From the NCBI RefSeq assembly GCF_014174495.1, contig NZ_JACJHR010000002.1, forward strand, positions 186,001 to 250,000: DNA of 64,000 nt, written 5' to 3'. The notes beneath the pieces are model-generated. The model did not search any database, was not told where the DNA came from, and was given only the letters and a program-made list of their open reading frames with translations. The translations under genes and the position numbers were made by a program. Every line of letters begins with the position of its first letter. The first letter of the stretch is position 1. The stretch comes from Amycolatopsis echigonensis (lineage in GTDB: Bacteria > Actinomycetota > Actinomycetes > Mycobacteriales > Pseudonocardiaceae). Below are positions 18,703 through 28,051 of this stretch, piece after piece.

Positions 18703-19164
18703 GTGCCAGAGCTGGTCGTTCAACTCACCAGAGTGGGCTTTCTCGTGCTGCTCTGGCTCTTCGTGTTCGCCGCGCTCCGAGTCGTGCGCTCGGACCTCTA
18801 CGCCGCCTCGGGCCTCCGGGTCCAGGTGCCGTCCTTCCGCCGGAGCAAAGAGAAGAAGCCGCGGGGCAGCAAGACCCCGCAGCAACTGCTCGTCACGCAC
18901 GGGGCCCTCGCGGGCACCCGCATCGCGCTCGACGGGCGGCCGATCCTCATCGGCCGCGCCGACGACTCGACGCTGGTGCTCGACGACGACTACGCATCGA
19001 CCCGGCACGCCCGGATCGCGCTGCGCGGGGAGGACTGGTACGTGGAAGATCTGGGCTCGACGAACGGGACCTACCTCGACCGGGCTAAGGTCACTGCACC
19101 CCTCCGGGTCCCGCTCGGAGTCCCCATCCGGATCGGCAAGACGGTGATCGAGCTTCGCCCATGA
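18703..19164 (+). CDS. fhaB: FHA domain protein FhaB (FipA)
   Basis: 153 aa. GTG at 18703 gives the homologue-like start VPELVVQLTRVGFLVLLWLFVF, one N-terminal membrane segment (residues ~10-28), then a basic linker (RRSKEKKPRGSK) and the FHA domain: GRADDSTLVLDD, ASTRHARI, DLGSTNGTYLD with the phosphothreonine-binding Arg, Ser and Asn. In mycobacteria FipA is a PknA/PknB substrate that joins FtsZ and FtsQ during division under stress. It heads the kinase operon; its stop overlaps the pstP ATG by four bases. Confidence 0.93.
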   Translation: MPELVVQLTRVGFLVLLWLFVFAALRVVRSDLYAASGLRVQVPSFRRSKEKKPRGSKTPQQLLVTHGALAGTRIALDGRPILIGRADDSTLVLDDDYASTRHARIALRGEDWYVEDLGSTNGTYLDRAKVTAPLRVPLGVPIRIGKTVIELRP

Positions 19165-20537
19165 CTCTCGTCCTCCGCTACGCGGCCCGCAGCGACCGGG
19201 GCCTGGTGCGTTCCAACAACCAGGACTCCGTCTACGCCGGCCCGCGCCTCCTCGCGCTCGCCGACGGCATGGGCGGGCACGCCGCAGGTGAGGTGGCCAG
19301 CAAGGTCGTCATCGCCTCGCTCGCCCCGCTCGACGACGACGAGCCGGGCGACGACCTGCTCGCTCAGCTTCGCGAAGCCGTCCAGAACGGCAACGCGGCG
19401 ATCGCCGAACTGGTGTCCCAGGACCCCGATCTGGACGGCATGGGCACCACGCTCACCGCGGTCCTGTTCGCGGGAAACCGGCTTGGTCTGGTCCACGTCG
19501 GCGACTCGCGCGCGTATCTGATGCGCGGCGGCCAATTCGCCCAGATCACCCGCGACGACAGTTTCGTCAACGAACTGCTCGAACAAGGCCGCATCACGCC
19601 GGAAGAGGCGGCGGTGCACCCGCAGCGGTCGCTGCTGCTCAAGGCGCTCACCGGACACGAGGTCGAGCCCAGCCTGACCGTGCGCGAGGCGCGTCCCGGT
19701 GACCGGTACCTGATCTGCTCCGACGGTTTGTCCGGAATGGTCAGCGACGAGACGCTCGCCGAGGCCGTGCAGATCCCGGATCCGCAGGAATGCGCCGACC
19801 GGATGATCGAGCTGGCGCTCAAGGGCGGCGGCACGGACAACGTGACCGTCATCATCGCCGACGTGGTCGACGTCGATTTCGGCGACGACGCCCCGATCGT
19901 GGGCGGAGCCGCGGGCGACGGCAGCGACGAGATGCATCAGGGCGATTCCCCGGCGGCCCGGGCGCGCGCGCTGACTCAGCCGCCGCCTGCGCCCCGACAG
20001 GAACCGCAGGCCCCGCAGGAAGACCCCAAGGCGAAACGGCGGAAACGGTTCCGCTGGCTCGTGGGGGCGGTCGTGGTGCTGATCGTGCTGGGCGCCGCCG
20101 CGATCGCGACTCGATACTTCGTGCTCAGCCAGTACTACGTCGGAGAAGGCCCCGATCAGGAGGTCGTGATCTACCGCGGCGTCCCGGGCAGCATCCTCGG
20201 CATCGACCTGCACTCGCTCGAGCAGGGCTCGTGCCCGCCGGGACAGTTGTGCACCGACAAGCTCCGCGTCAGCGCGTTGCAGGAGGACGCGCGGATCGCG
20301 GTGCAGAACGGCGTGAAGCGCGAAAGCCTCGACGACGCGCGCAAGTACATCGACGATTTCCTGCGTCTCAAGAAGAAGCTGTCGGACTGCAAACCGGCCA
20401 ATTCTTCGGGCGTCCCGCCGTCGGGCGCGCCCTCGTCCAGCGTGGCGCCGCCGGGCGGCACGCCTTCGTCGGCGAACCAGCCTGCGGGGAGGGACTGCTC
20501 GACGGCGGGTACGCCGCCGACGGGGGGCGGTAACTGA
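19161..20537 (+). CDS. pstP: PP2C-family Ser/Thr protein phosphatase PstP
   Basis: 458 aa. PPM motifs in order: RSDRGLVRSNNQDSV, LALADGMGGHAAGE, GTTLTAVL, HVGDSRAYL, LICSDGLSGMV and GGTDNVTVI; the Asp residues bind Mn/Mg. After a basic stretch (KAKRRKRFRW) comes one membrane helix (~300-322, VGAVVVLIVLGAAAIAT) and an outer domain of ~130 residues ending in a Pro/Ser/Gly tail. It dephosphorylates PknA, PknB and their substrates. Start overlaps fhaB (ATGA); stop overlaps rodA (TGATG), so translation is coupled. Confidence 0.96.
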   Translation: MTLVLRYAARSDRGLVRSNNQDSVYAGPRLLALADGMGGHAAGEVASKVVIASLAPLDDDEPGDDLLAQLREAVQNGNAAIAELVSQDPDLDGMGTTLTAVLFAGNRLGLVHVGDSRAYLMRGGQFAQITRDDSFVNELLEQGRITPEEAAVHPQRSLLLKALTGHEVEPSLTVREARPGDRYLICSDGLSGMVSDETLAEAVQIPDPQECADRMIELALKGGGTDNVTVIIADVVDVDFGDDAPIVGGAAGDGSDEMHQGDSPAARARALTQPPPAPRQEPQAPQEDPKAKRRKRFRWLVGAVVVLIVLGAAAIATRYFVLSQYYVGEGPDQEVVIYRGVPGSILGIDLHSLEQGSCPPGQLCTDKLRVSALQEDARIAVQNGVKRESLDDARKYIDDFLRLKKKLSDCKPANSSGVPPSGAPSSSVAPPGGTPSSANQPAGRDCSTAGTPPTGGGN

Positions 20538-22024
20538 TGGGCCAGCCGTTGGCCGACCCGACGTCCGCCCAGTTCGCCACGAACCCGCCGCGAGACCTCC
20601 CCAAGCGCAGGGGCACGGAGCTCGCGCTGCTGGCGTTCGCCGCGGGCATCGTCACCCTTGCCCTGGTCATCGTCGAGGCCAACCAGGAGCAGGAGCTGAC
20701 GCTCTCGATCCTGTGGGTGGGGCTCGCGTACCTCGGCGTCCTCGCCACGACGCACCTCGCCGTGCGCCGATGGGCCCCGTACGCCGACCCGGTGCTGCTG
20801 CCGTGCGTCGCGCTGCTGAACGGGATCGGGCTGGTGATGATTCACCGGCTCGATCTGGCGAAGGCCGAGTCCGCGTTGCAGCGCGGCAAGGACTACTCGC
20901 CGGAAATCACCAAGCAGCTGCTGTTCACCGCGGTTTCGCTGGTGCTGTTCGTGGTGGTGCTGGTGGTGGTCAACGACCACCGCACGCTGACCCGCTACAG
21001 CTACATCTGCGGCCTGATCGGGCTCGGCGCGCTCGCGCTGCCCGCGGTGCTGCCCGCCAGCCTGTCCGAGGCGGGCGGCGCGAAGGTGTGGCTGAAGCTG
21101 CCGTTCTTCTCGATCCAGCCGGGCGAGTTCGCGAAGCTGCTGCTGATGGTGTTCTTCGCGTCGTTCCTGGTGTCCAAACGCGACTTGTTCATGGTGGCGG
21201 GCAAGAAGTTCCTCGGCGTCGAACTCCCCCGCGCACGCGACCTGGGCCCGATCCTGATCGCCGCCGCCGTCGCGATCGGCGTGCTCGTGTTCGAGAAGGA
21301 CCTCGGCACGTCGCTGCTGTATTTCAGCATCATCCTGGTGATGCTCTACGTCGCGACCGAGCGCGCGATCTGGGTCGTCGTCGGGCTGACGTTCTTCGTC
21401 GGCGGCTGCCTCATCGCCTACAACCTGTTCGGCCACGTCCAGCAGCGCGTGGAGAACTGGACCGACCCGCTCGGCCCGCGCTATGACGTGCTGGGCGGCA
21501 GCTACCAGCTCGCGCAGGGCCTGTTCGGGCTCGGCACCGGCGGCGTCGGCGGCACCGGGCTCGGCGCGGGCCGCCCGGACATCCCGCCCGCCGCGAGCAC
21601 CGACTTCATCACCGCCGCGATCGGCGAGGAGCTCGGCTTCATCGGGCTGGCCGCGGTGCTGATGCTGTACATGCTGCTCGCGATGCGCGGCATGCGCAGC
21701 GCGCTGGCCGTGCGCGACACGTTCGGCAAACTGCTCGGCGGCGGGCTCGCCTTCACCATCGTGATCCAGATTTTCGTGGTCGTCGGCGGCGTCACCGCGC
21801 TCATCCCGGAAACCGGCGTGACCGCGCCCTTCCTGTCCTACGGCGGCTCTTCGCTGCTGGCGAACTACATCCTGGTCGCCCTGATGCTGCGGATTTCGGA
21901 CGCGGCGCGCAGGCCGGCCACCCGGCCGAAGCCTCAGCAGCCGCAGGCTCCGATCGCCGAGGCGCACACCGTGATGGTGCGGCGTCCGCCAGCCGAAGGC
22001 GACCCGAACGGGAGGACCGCGTGA
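20537..22024 (+). CDS. rodA: SEDS peptidoglycan glycosyltransferase RodA (FtsW/RodA/SpoVE family)
   Basis: 495 aa with about ten to twelve membrane helices and the SEDS signature near the C-terminus (TGVTAPFLSYGGSSLLANY). Other conserved pieces: FSIQPGEFAKLLLM and FEKDLGTSLL (the catalytic Asp region). It polymerises lipid II glycan strands during elongation and works with the class B PBP encoded next. N- and C-terminal cytoplasmic tails are Pro/Lys/Arg-rich. Overlaps pstP by one base and pbpA by four (GTGA). Confidence 0.95.
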   Translation: MGQPLADPTSAQFATNPPRDLPKRRGTELALLAFAAGIVTLALVIVEANQEQELTLSILWVGLAYLGVLATTHLAVRRWAPYADPVLLPCVALLNGIGLVMIHRLDLAKAESALQRGKDYSPEITKQLLFTAVSLVLFVVVLVVVNDHRTLTRYSYICGLIGLGALALPAVLPASLSEAGGAKVWLKLPFFSIQPGEFAKLLLMVFFASFLVSKRDLFMVAGKKFLGVELPRARDLGPILIAAAVAIGVLVFEKDLGTSLLYFSIILVMLYVATERAIWVVVGLTFFVGGCLIAYNLFGHVQQRVENWTDPLGPRYDVLGGSYQLAQGLFGLGTGGVGGTGLGAGRPDIPPAASTDFITAAIGEELGFIGLAAVLMLYMLLAMRGMRSALAVRDTFGKLLGGGLAFTIVIQIFVVVGGVTALIPETGVTAPFLSYGGSSLLANYILVALMLRISDAARRPATRPKPQQPQAPIAEAHTVMVRRPPAEGDPNGRTA

Positions 22025-23484
22025 ACGCCCCCCTGCGCAAGGTCGGCATGGCGATGCTCGTGATGATCGTGCTGCTGCTGGCCAACGACACCTACGTCCA
22101 GGTCATCAAGGCCGACACGTACCGCACCGATCCGCGCAACCAGCGCGTGCTCTACGACGAGTACTCCCGTCAGCGCGGCCAAATCGTCACGCCGGACGGC
22201 ACCGTGCTGGCCGGCGTGAAGCCCTCGACCGACAAGTTCAAGTTCTTCCGCACCTACGCCGACGGCCCGATGTACGCCCCGGTCACCGGGTACTATTCGA
22301 TCAACTACGGTGCCGGCGGGCTCGAGCGGACCGAGGACGACGTGCTGAACGGGTCGGACCCGCGGCTGTTCGTCCGGCGGCTGTCGGACATGGTCACCGG
22401 CCGCGATCCGCGCGGCGGCAACGTGAAGCTCACCATCGACCCGAAGGTGCAGAAGGCCGCCTACGACCTGATGACGCAGCGCGGCTACACCGGCGCGGTG
22501 GTCGCGATGGAGCCGAAGACCGGCCGCATCCTCGCGATGGTCTCGACCCCGTCGTACGACCCGAACCAGCTGGCGACGCACGGCACCGACCAGAACAAGG
22601 CCTGGGAGGCCTACGCCAAGGACCCGAAGAACCCGATGCTGAACCGGGCGATCTCGGAGAACTACCCGCCGGGGTCGACGTTCAAGATCGTCACCGCCAC
22701 CGCGGCGCTGGAGAGCGGCATCGGCCCGGACACCCAGGTCAGCACCGCACCGAACGTGCAGCTTCCGGGCACGAACACGACGCTGGAGAACTACGCCGGC
22801 GAAACCTGCCCCGGCAACACGTTCAAGGACGCGCTGGCGCATTCGTGCAACGTCCCGTTCGCGACGTTCGCGGGCCAGCTCGGCGCCGACAAGATGAAGG
22901 CGGCCGCGGCCAACTTCGGCATCGGGCAGACCGACCTGACCGTGCCGATGCGGGTCGTCGGCTCGACCGTCGGCGCGCTCGACTCGCCGGGCGCGCTCTA
23001 CCAGAGCGGCATCGGCCAGCGCGACGTCCGGCTCACCCCGCTGCAGGACTGTCTGCTGTCGGCGACCGTCGCCAACGGCGGCACCGCGATGAAACCGCAG
23101 CTGATCCAGTCGATCCTGGCCCCGGACCTGTCGACGATCGAGGACGTCGACCCGGAGCCGCTCACCGGCAAGGCCGCGCTGTCGCCGGAGAACGACAAGA
23201 TCCTCACCGACATGATGATCGCGTCGGAGTCCTTCACCAAGGGCGGCGGCAAGAACGACGCACTGAAGATCGCGTCGAAGACCGGTACCGCCGAGCACGG
23301 CGCCGACTCCAAGAACACCGCGCCGCACGCGTGGTACACCGCGTTCGCGCCGTCGGACAACCCGCAGATCGCCGTTTCGGTCATCGTCGAGAACGGCGGC
23401 AACCGCGGTCTCGCCGCGACCGGCGGCACGGTGGCCGCCGAGATCGGCCGCGCCGCCATCGCCGCCCGGCTCGGGGGTGGATAG
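22021..23484 (+). CDS. pbpA: Class B penicillin-binding protein PbpA (transpeptidase)
   Basis: 487 aa, GTG start overlapping rodA. One N-terminal membrane segment (VGMAMLVMIVLLLANDTYV). The transpeptidase motifs are complete: SxxK in PPGSTFKIV (about residue 220), SxN in AHSCNVPF (about 280) and KTG in ASKTGTAEHG (about 420). It cross-links peptidoglycan outside the membrane and is the natural partner of the RodA encoded just upstream; in mycobacteria PbpA is required for normal division and is under PknB influence. Length matches the family (~490). Confidence 0.96.
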   Translation: MNAPLRKVGMAMLVMIVLLLANDTYVQVIKADTYRTDPRNQRVLYDEYSRQRGQIVTPDGTVLAGVKPSTDKFKFFRTYADGPMYAPVTGYYSINYGAGGLERTEDDVLNGSDPRLFVRRLSDMVTGRDPRGGNVKLTIDPKVQKAAYDLMTQRGYTGAVVAMEPKTGRILAMVSTPSYDPNQLATHGTDQNKAWEAYAKDPKNPMLNRAISENYPPGSTFKIVTATAALESGIGPDTQVSTAPNVQLPGTNTTLENYAGETCPGNTFKDALAHSCNVPFATFAGQLGADKMKAAAANFGIGQTDLTVPMRVVGSTVGALDSPGALYQSGIGQRDVRLTPLQDCLLSATVANGGTAMKPQLIQSILAPDLSTIEDVDPEPLTGKAALSPENDKILTDMMIASESFTKGGGKNDALKIASKTGTAEHGADSKNTAPHAWYTAFAPSDNPQIAVSVIVENGGNRGLAATGGTVAAEIGRAAIAARLGGG

Positions 23485-23487
23485 CCG

Positions 23488-24735
23488 ATGCTGTCCTCGG
23501 GTCAGCTGCTGGCCGAGCGCTACAAGCTGACGAACCGGATCGCCGTCGGCGGGATGGGCGAGGTCTGGCAGGCGAGCGACACCCGGCTCGACCGGATCGT
23601 CGCGGTGAAGGTGCTGAAGGCCGAACTGTCCGGCGACGCCGAATTCCTGCACCGGTTCCGGACCGAGGCACGGATGACCGCCTCGCTCAACCACGCCGGG
23701 ATCGCCGCGGTGCACGACTACGGCGAGACGGTCAACGAGGACCTGTCCATCGCGTACCTGGTGATGGAGTACGTGGAGGGCGACCCGCTGGCGGGCATCC
23801 TCGCCAAGCACGGGCGGCTCACCGCGGACTACACGCTCGACCTGCTCGAGCAGGCGGGCACCGCGCTGCAGGCCGCGCACGAACAGGGCTTGGTGCACCG
23901 CGACGTGAAACCGGGCAACATCCTGGTCACCCCCGCGGGCAAGGTGAAGATCACCGACTTCGGCGTGGCCAAGGCCGCCGACGCGGCGCCGGTCACCCGG
24001 TCCGGCATGGTCATGGGCACGGCGCACTACATCGCGCCGGAGCAGGCGCTCGGCCAGGACGCGGAACCCGCCAGCGACGTCTATTCGCTCGCGGTGTGCG
24101 GGTACGAATGCCTCGCCGGGCACCGGCCGTTCCTGTCCGAGAACGCGGTGACGGTCGCGATGATGCACATCCGCGACGTCCCGCCGCCGCTGCCGCCGGA
24201 CGTCCCGCCGGGCGCGCGGGCGGTGATCGAGGCGACGCTGGTGAAGGACCCCCGGCAGCGCTACGCCAGCGGCGGCGAGTTCGCCGGCGCGATCGCCGCG
24301 GTCCGCGCCGGACGCCCGCTGCCCACCCCGCTCGGCCTGGTCAACGCCGCCTACGCGGCGGGCCAGGCACCGCCAGCGCCGCCGGTTCCGCCCCCAGTGC
24401 CGCAGGCGGGGACCGGCGCGCCGATCGGGCCCAGCTCCAACCCCGCGTTCCGGCCGCTCTCGGCTCCGCCGGGTCCGCCAGTACCGCCGGTCCCGCCGCC
24501 GAGGCGGAACCAGTGGGGCTGGTGGGTGCTGCTCGCGGTGGTCGTCGTCGTGGTCCTGGTGGCCGTGGCGTTCTTGATCGCGAGAGTGGTGTCGGCCGGC
24601 AACGGCGGACCGCCGCGAAGCGTGGACAGCGGGAGCGGACCGACCTCAGCCACCCCGGCCGGTACGAGCGAGGCCCAGAGCCTGCAAGGCATGATGACCA
24701 CACCTTGGACGGAATGGAACGGCACGAAGCGATGA
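23488..24735 (+). CDS. pknA: Ser/Thr protein kinase PknA
   Basis: 415 aa. Hanks kinase: glycine loop [19 protein letters not shown] (Lys), catalytic loop [15 protein letters not shown], activation segment with [16 protein letters not shown] and DVYSL. Juxtamembrane part is Pro-rich (~290-340); one membrane helix [18 protein letters not shown] near 345-365 and a short ~45-residue outer tail without PASTA domains, as in mycobacterial PknA. It phosphorylates division and cell-wall proteins and cross-talks with PknB. Starts 3 bases after pbpA; overlaps pknB by four bases (ATGA). Confidence 0.95.
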   Translation: MLSSGQLLAERYKLTNRIAVGGMGEVWQASDTRLDRIVAVKVLKAELSGDAEFLHRFRTEARMTASLNHAGIAAVHDYGETVNEDLSIAYLVMEYVEGDPLAGILAKHGRLTADYTLDLLEQAGTALQAAHEQGLVHRDVKPGNILVTPAGKVKITDFGVAKAADAAPVTRSGMVMGTAHYIAPEQALGQDAEPASDVYSLAVCGYECLAGHRPFLSENAVTVAMMHIRDVPPPLPPDVPPGARAVIEATLVKDPRQRYASGGEFAGAIAAVRAGRPLPTPLGLVNAAYAAGQAPPAPPVPPPVPQAGTGAPIGPSSNPAFRPLSAPPGPPVPPVPPPRRNQWGWWVLLAVVVVVVLVAVAFLIARVVSAGNGGPPRSVDSGSGPTSATPAGTSEAQSLQGMMTTPWTEWNGTKR

Positions 24736-26720
24736 CGACACCCAGACTGCTCTCCAATCGGTACGAGCTGGGCGACACGCTCGGGTACGGAGGTATGTCC
24801 GAGGTCCACCACGGGCACGACGTGCGGCTGGGCCGGGAAGTCGCGATCAAGGTCCTGCGCGCGGACCTCGCCCGCGATCCGCAGTTCCAGGAGCGGTTCC
24901 GGCGCGAGGCGCAGAACGCCGCCGCGCTGAACCATCCCGCGATCGTCGCCGTGTACGACACCGGCGAGGCGAACACCGACGTCGGACCGCTGCCGTACAT
25001 CGTCATGGAGTACGTCGAAGGCCGGACGCTGCGCGACATCGTCAAGACCGAGGGCCCGCTGTCGCAGAAGCGCGCGATGGAGGTCATGGCCGACGTCTGC
25101 GCCGCGCTCGACTTCTCGCACCGGCACGGCATCGTGCACCGCGACGTGAAGCCGGCGAACGTGATGATCACGAAGAACGGCGCCGTCAAGGTGATGGACT
25201 TCGGCATCGCGCGCGCCATGCACGACGGCCAGTCGGCGATGACGCAGACCGCGGCCGTCATCGGCACCGCCCAGTACCTCTCGCCGGAGCAGGCTCGCGG
25301 CGAATCGGTGGACGCCCGGTCGGACGTCTACGCGGCGGGCTGCGTGCTGTACGAACTGATCACCGGAGAGCCGCCGTTCACCGGCGATTCCCCGGTCGCG
25401 GTGGCGTACCAGCACGTGCGGGAGGACCCGAACCCGCCGTCGTCGGTGAACCCGGCGGTGTCGCCGGAGCTGGACGCGGTCGTGCTGAAGGCGCTGGCCA
25501 AGGGCCCGGCGAACCGGTACCAGTCGGCCGCCGAAATGCGCTCGGACCTGGTCCGCACGCTGTCCGGGCAGCGCCCGTCGGCCCCGATGGTGATGTCGGA
25601 CGACGAGCGCACCCAGGTGATGAACGCCGACCGCCGCCAGCCGGTCGCCTACGACGAGTACCCCGACGAGCCGGAAGAGGACCCGCGGGCCAAGCGCCGC
25701 CGCCGGATCATCTTCGGGTTGATCGCCGCGCTGCTCCTGGCGGGCGTCGCGCTGCTCATCGTGTGGCTGTCCGGATCGTTCCGCGACACCAACAAGGACG
25801 CCCAGATCCCGCCGGTGGTCAATCAGCCGGTGGTGCAGGCGAAGTCCACGCTGCAGCAGGCGGGCTTCTCGTCGTTCGCGCCGAACAAGACCGTGGTGTG
25901 CGGCCCGGAGGCGACCAACCCCGGCGGCCAGACCTGCACCGAGGACCAGATCGGCAAGGTCATCGCGATCGACCCGCAGGTCGGCGCGACGGTGCCGACC
26001 ACGTCCACGATCACCCTCACCATCGGCGCGCAGCCGGGCAAGACCACCGTGCCGGACCTGAGCGGCAAGTCGCCGGACGACGCCAAAGCGGCGCTCGACC
26101 AGGCCAAGCTGAAACTCGGCAACACGACGACGCGGACCGTCGACAACCCGAGCGACGTCGGCAAGGTCGTGTCGCAGAATCCGACCGCGAACTCCTCGGC
26201 CACCGAAGGCACGCCGGTGGACATCGTCGTCGGGTCGGGCGTCACGCAGAAGGAGGTGCCGAACACGGTCGGCCAAGACTACGAGACGGCGAAGCAGACG
26301 CTGCAGAACGCCGGTTTCCAGGTCAAGCGCACCGACCAGGCCTCGGACAAGCCGAAGAACCAGGTCATCGACCAGCAGCCCAACGGCGGCAACCTGCCCC
26401 CGAACAGCACGGTGAAGCTGACCGTGTCGTCCGGCCCGCAGCAGATCACGATGCCGGACCTGACCGGGCAGACCCAGGACCAGGCGACCCGGACGCTGCA
26501 GAGCCTCGGCTGGTCGGGCACCATCCAGCCGCAGACGACGCACGGCGGCAGCGCCCAGCCGAACACCGTGGTGAAGCAGAACCCGCCCGCGGGCAGCCAG
26601 ATCAGCCCGAATCAGACGGTCATTCTGACCATTCAGGAGGACGACGGCAGCGGCGGCTCGCCGACGTCGAGCTCCAGCGGCGGGATCTTCCCGCCGGGCG
26701 GGATCCACAACAACCCCTGA
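24732..26720 (+). CDS. pknB: Ser/Thr protein kinase PknB with four PASTA domains
   Basis: 662 aa, ATG overlapping the pknA stop. Kinase domain to about residue 280: [38 protein letters not shown] and an activation loop [18 protein letters not shown] whose Thr residues are the usual autophosphorylation sites. A basic stop-transfer stretch (AKRRRRI) precedes the membrane helix (~328-350). The outside has four PASTA repeats of ~65-70 residues ([63 protein letters not shown]) that bind muropeptides or lipid II. It is the essential master kinase of growth in actinobacteria and the last gene of the operon. Confidence 0.97.
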   Translation: MTTPRLLSNRYELGDTLGYGGMSEVHHGHDVRLGREVAIKVLRADLARDPQFQERFRREAQNAAALNHPAIVAVYDTGEANTDVGPLPYIVMEYVEGRTLRDIVKTEGPLSQKRAMEVMADVCAALDFSHRHGIVHRDVKPANVMITKNGAVKVMDFGIARAMHDGQSAMTQTAAVIGTAQYLSPEQARGESVDARSDVYAAGCVLYELITGEPPFTGDSPVAVAYQHVREDPNPPSSVNPAVSPELDAVVLKALAKGPANRYQSAAEMRSDLVRTLSGQRPSAPMVMSDDERTQVMNADRRQPVAYDEYPDEPEEDPRAKRRRRIIFGLIAALLLAGVALLIVWLSGSFRDTNKDAQIPPVVNQPVVQAKSTLQQAGFSSFAPNKTVVCGPEATNPGGQTCTEDQIGKVIAIDPQVGATVPTTSTITLTIGAQPGKTTVPDLSGKSPDDAKAALDQAKLKLGNTTTRTVDNPSDVGKVVSQNPTANSSATEGTPVDIVVGSGVTQKEVPNTVGQDYETAKQTLQNAGFQVKRTDQASDKPKNQVIDQQPNGGNLPPNSTVKLTVSSGPQQITMPDLTGQTQDQATRTLQSLGWSGTIQPQTTHGGSAQPNTVVKQNPPAGSQISPNQTVILTIQEDDGSGGSPTSSSSGGIFPPGGIHNNP

Positions 26721-26734
26721 TCCGCTCGTAAGGA

Positions 26735-26770
26735 GGGCCCGCACGGTGCGCACCGTGCGGGCCCTTTTTC
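26735..26770. terminator. Strong terminator closing the pknB operon
   Basis: 14-bp perfect stem (GGGCCCGCACGGTG and complement) with a 2-base loop, followed on the plus strand by TTTTTCGC. It lies 14 bases after the pknB stop and just before the convergent EACC1-like gene, so it may act in both directions. Confidence 0.92.
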
Positions 26771-26781
26771 GCGCCGGCCGA

Positions 26782-27111
26782 TCAGTCTTGGTCGAGGAAA
26801 CTCCGCACGCTGGCGAGCACCTCGTCTACGTCGTGGCCGCCGCCGCACTCGACGTCCAGCTCTTCGACGGCCCCGGAGCGTTTCACGGTGAGCGACACCC
26901 GCCGTCCGTCGCGGTGCCCGCGCAACCAGCCGAAGAGCGACCGGCAGAAGGTTCCGGCGGACCGGCTGCTCACCATCACGACAACCCCGCTGCCCGGCCC
27001 GGCGAGCCGCACGCGGCCGGCCAGTTCGTCCTCGGCGCCGAGCCAGGAAACCAGGTGCTGCAACTCGTCCGCGGAGCCGTCCACGGTGATCGCGGCGATC
27101 CCTGCCGTCAC
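26782..27111 (-). CDS. EACC1-like (effector-associated constant component) small protein
   Basis: 109 aa, GTG at 27111 with GAGGGGAG 6 bases upstream. The sequence follows the pattern I associate with EACC1: GSADELQHLVSWLGAEDEL, GRVRLAGPG, a central Ser/Gly region, then SLFGWLRGH and VSLTVKRSGAVEELDVE. In described actinobacterial conflict systems EACC1 is a constant partner encoded next to proteases, caspases or NTPases that carry effector-associated domains. No such effector sits beside it here: on one side is pknB, on the other 304 bases of empty DNA and an ABC permease. The assignment is by pattern memory and moderate. Confidence 0.5.
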   Translation of the reverse strand: MTAGIAAITVDGSADELQHLVSWLGAEDELAGRVRLAGPGSGVVVMVSSRSAGTFCRSLFGWLRGHRDGRRVSLTVKRSGAVEELDVECGGGHDVDEVLASVRSFLDQD

Positions 27112-27415
27112 GGATGCTCCCCTCGAGGGCCTTACAGACGGCGCGAGGGTAGCCGAATCGCTGCCGAAACCGGAACCCCCACATCGGCATTTGCCGAATG
27201 CAATTTGCAGAACACTAGGTCTGCTTTCGCCGGGAATACTGCTTGACCAGCGCGGATACGCAGATGACCAGGTCGAGGGGCAAGTTATCGGGAATCGCCG
27301 CATTCGCTGTCTGGTCCGAGCCGGGTCGAACCGAGAAAGGAATATTCCGCCAGTGAATCCACCAGGCTATGGACTGCTTCGCGAACAAACCGGACTCGTT
27401 CGTGCTGGCGAGAAT
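27112..27415. other. Intergenic region between EACC1-like gene and ABC permease gene
   Basis: 304 bases with lower GC than the surroundings (around 27170-27310) and no supportable gene. It holds the promoter of the leftward EACC1-like gene and the 3' side of the permease operon. No stem-loop of note was seen. Confidence 0.5.
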
Positions 27416-28051
27416 TCACGACCGGCGCGTCGAGACCGCGCCCACCACCGTCATGCTCGCCGCCAGCAACGCCACCGACGTGCCTGTCGCCAGCGCGAGC
27501 GGGCCGCCGTACGGGGAGCCGCTCATCAGCGCTTCCAGCAGCGGATGCACTACCGGGACCCACTTTCCCAGCAGCACCACGCCGAGGACGAGGACCGCGG
27601 CGAGCACCGTCCAGCCGATGCGCGACACCAGCAGCCGCGAGCATGGCAAGCCGATCGCGATGCCGACCAGAGCGCACGCCAAATGCGTCACCAGCCCGGC
27701 GCTGACGATCTGCCAGTGCAGCTGATTCCGATGCGTCGCGGCCCACGCGACGGTCGCCAACGTGCACAGCAAAGTGCACCCGAAGACCGTCAGCACCGCG
27801 CCGCCGATGGTTTTGCGGTTGCCGCCGGCGTGGTTGAGGGTGATCAGCCGTTGCACCGGATCTTCGATGTCCAGCAAGGCGATCGTGAGCCAGCAGCCGA
27901 GTACGAGAACCCCCGCGCCGCTCACGCCGTACAGCGGAAGCACTGGCGAACTCGGGTCTGCGTAAAGGATTGAGCACAACGCGAGGTACGCGAGCCCGGC
28001 CGGCAAATACCGTTGCGAATGTCCCAGCAGCGCCAGGTAATAGCGGCTCAC
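27416..28051 (-). CDS. ABC transporter permease-like membrane protein
   Basis: 211 aa, GTG at 28051 overlapping the ATPase stop by four bases. Six hydrophobic segments (for example YLPAGLAYLALCSILYA, VSGAGVLVLGCWLTIALL, IGGAVLTVFGCTLLCTLATVAW, LVTHLACALVGIAIG, WTVLAAVLVLGVVLLGKWV, LALATGTSVALLAASMTVVGA). It has no sequence signature of its own; the role as membrane partner of the ATPase is inferred from the overlap and from the six-helix size typical of half-exporters of this kind. Confidence 0.75.
   Translation of the reverse strand: MSRYYLALLGHSQRYLPAGLAYLALCSILYADPSSPVLPLYGVSGAGVLVLGCWLTIALLDIEDPVQRLITLNHAGGNRKTIGGAVLTVFGCTLLCTLATVAWAATHRNQLHWQIVSAGLVTHLACALVGIAIGLPCSRLLVSRIGWTVLAAVLVLGVVLLGKWVPVVHPLLEALMSGSPYGGPLALATGTSVALLAASMTVVGAVSTRRS

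Noticed and set aside
22845-24731. Upstream extension of the pknB frame into pbpA/pknA
   Set aside because: PknB begins at the ATG overlapping the pknA stop; the extension is Arg-rich and overlaps two real genes.
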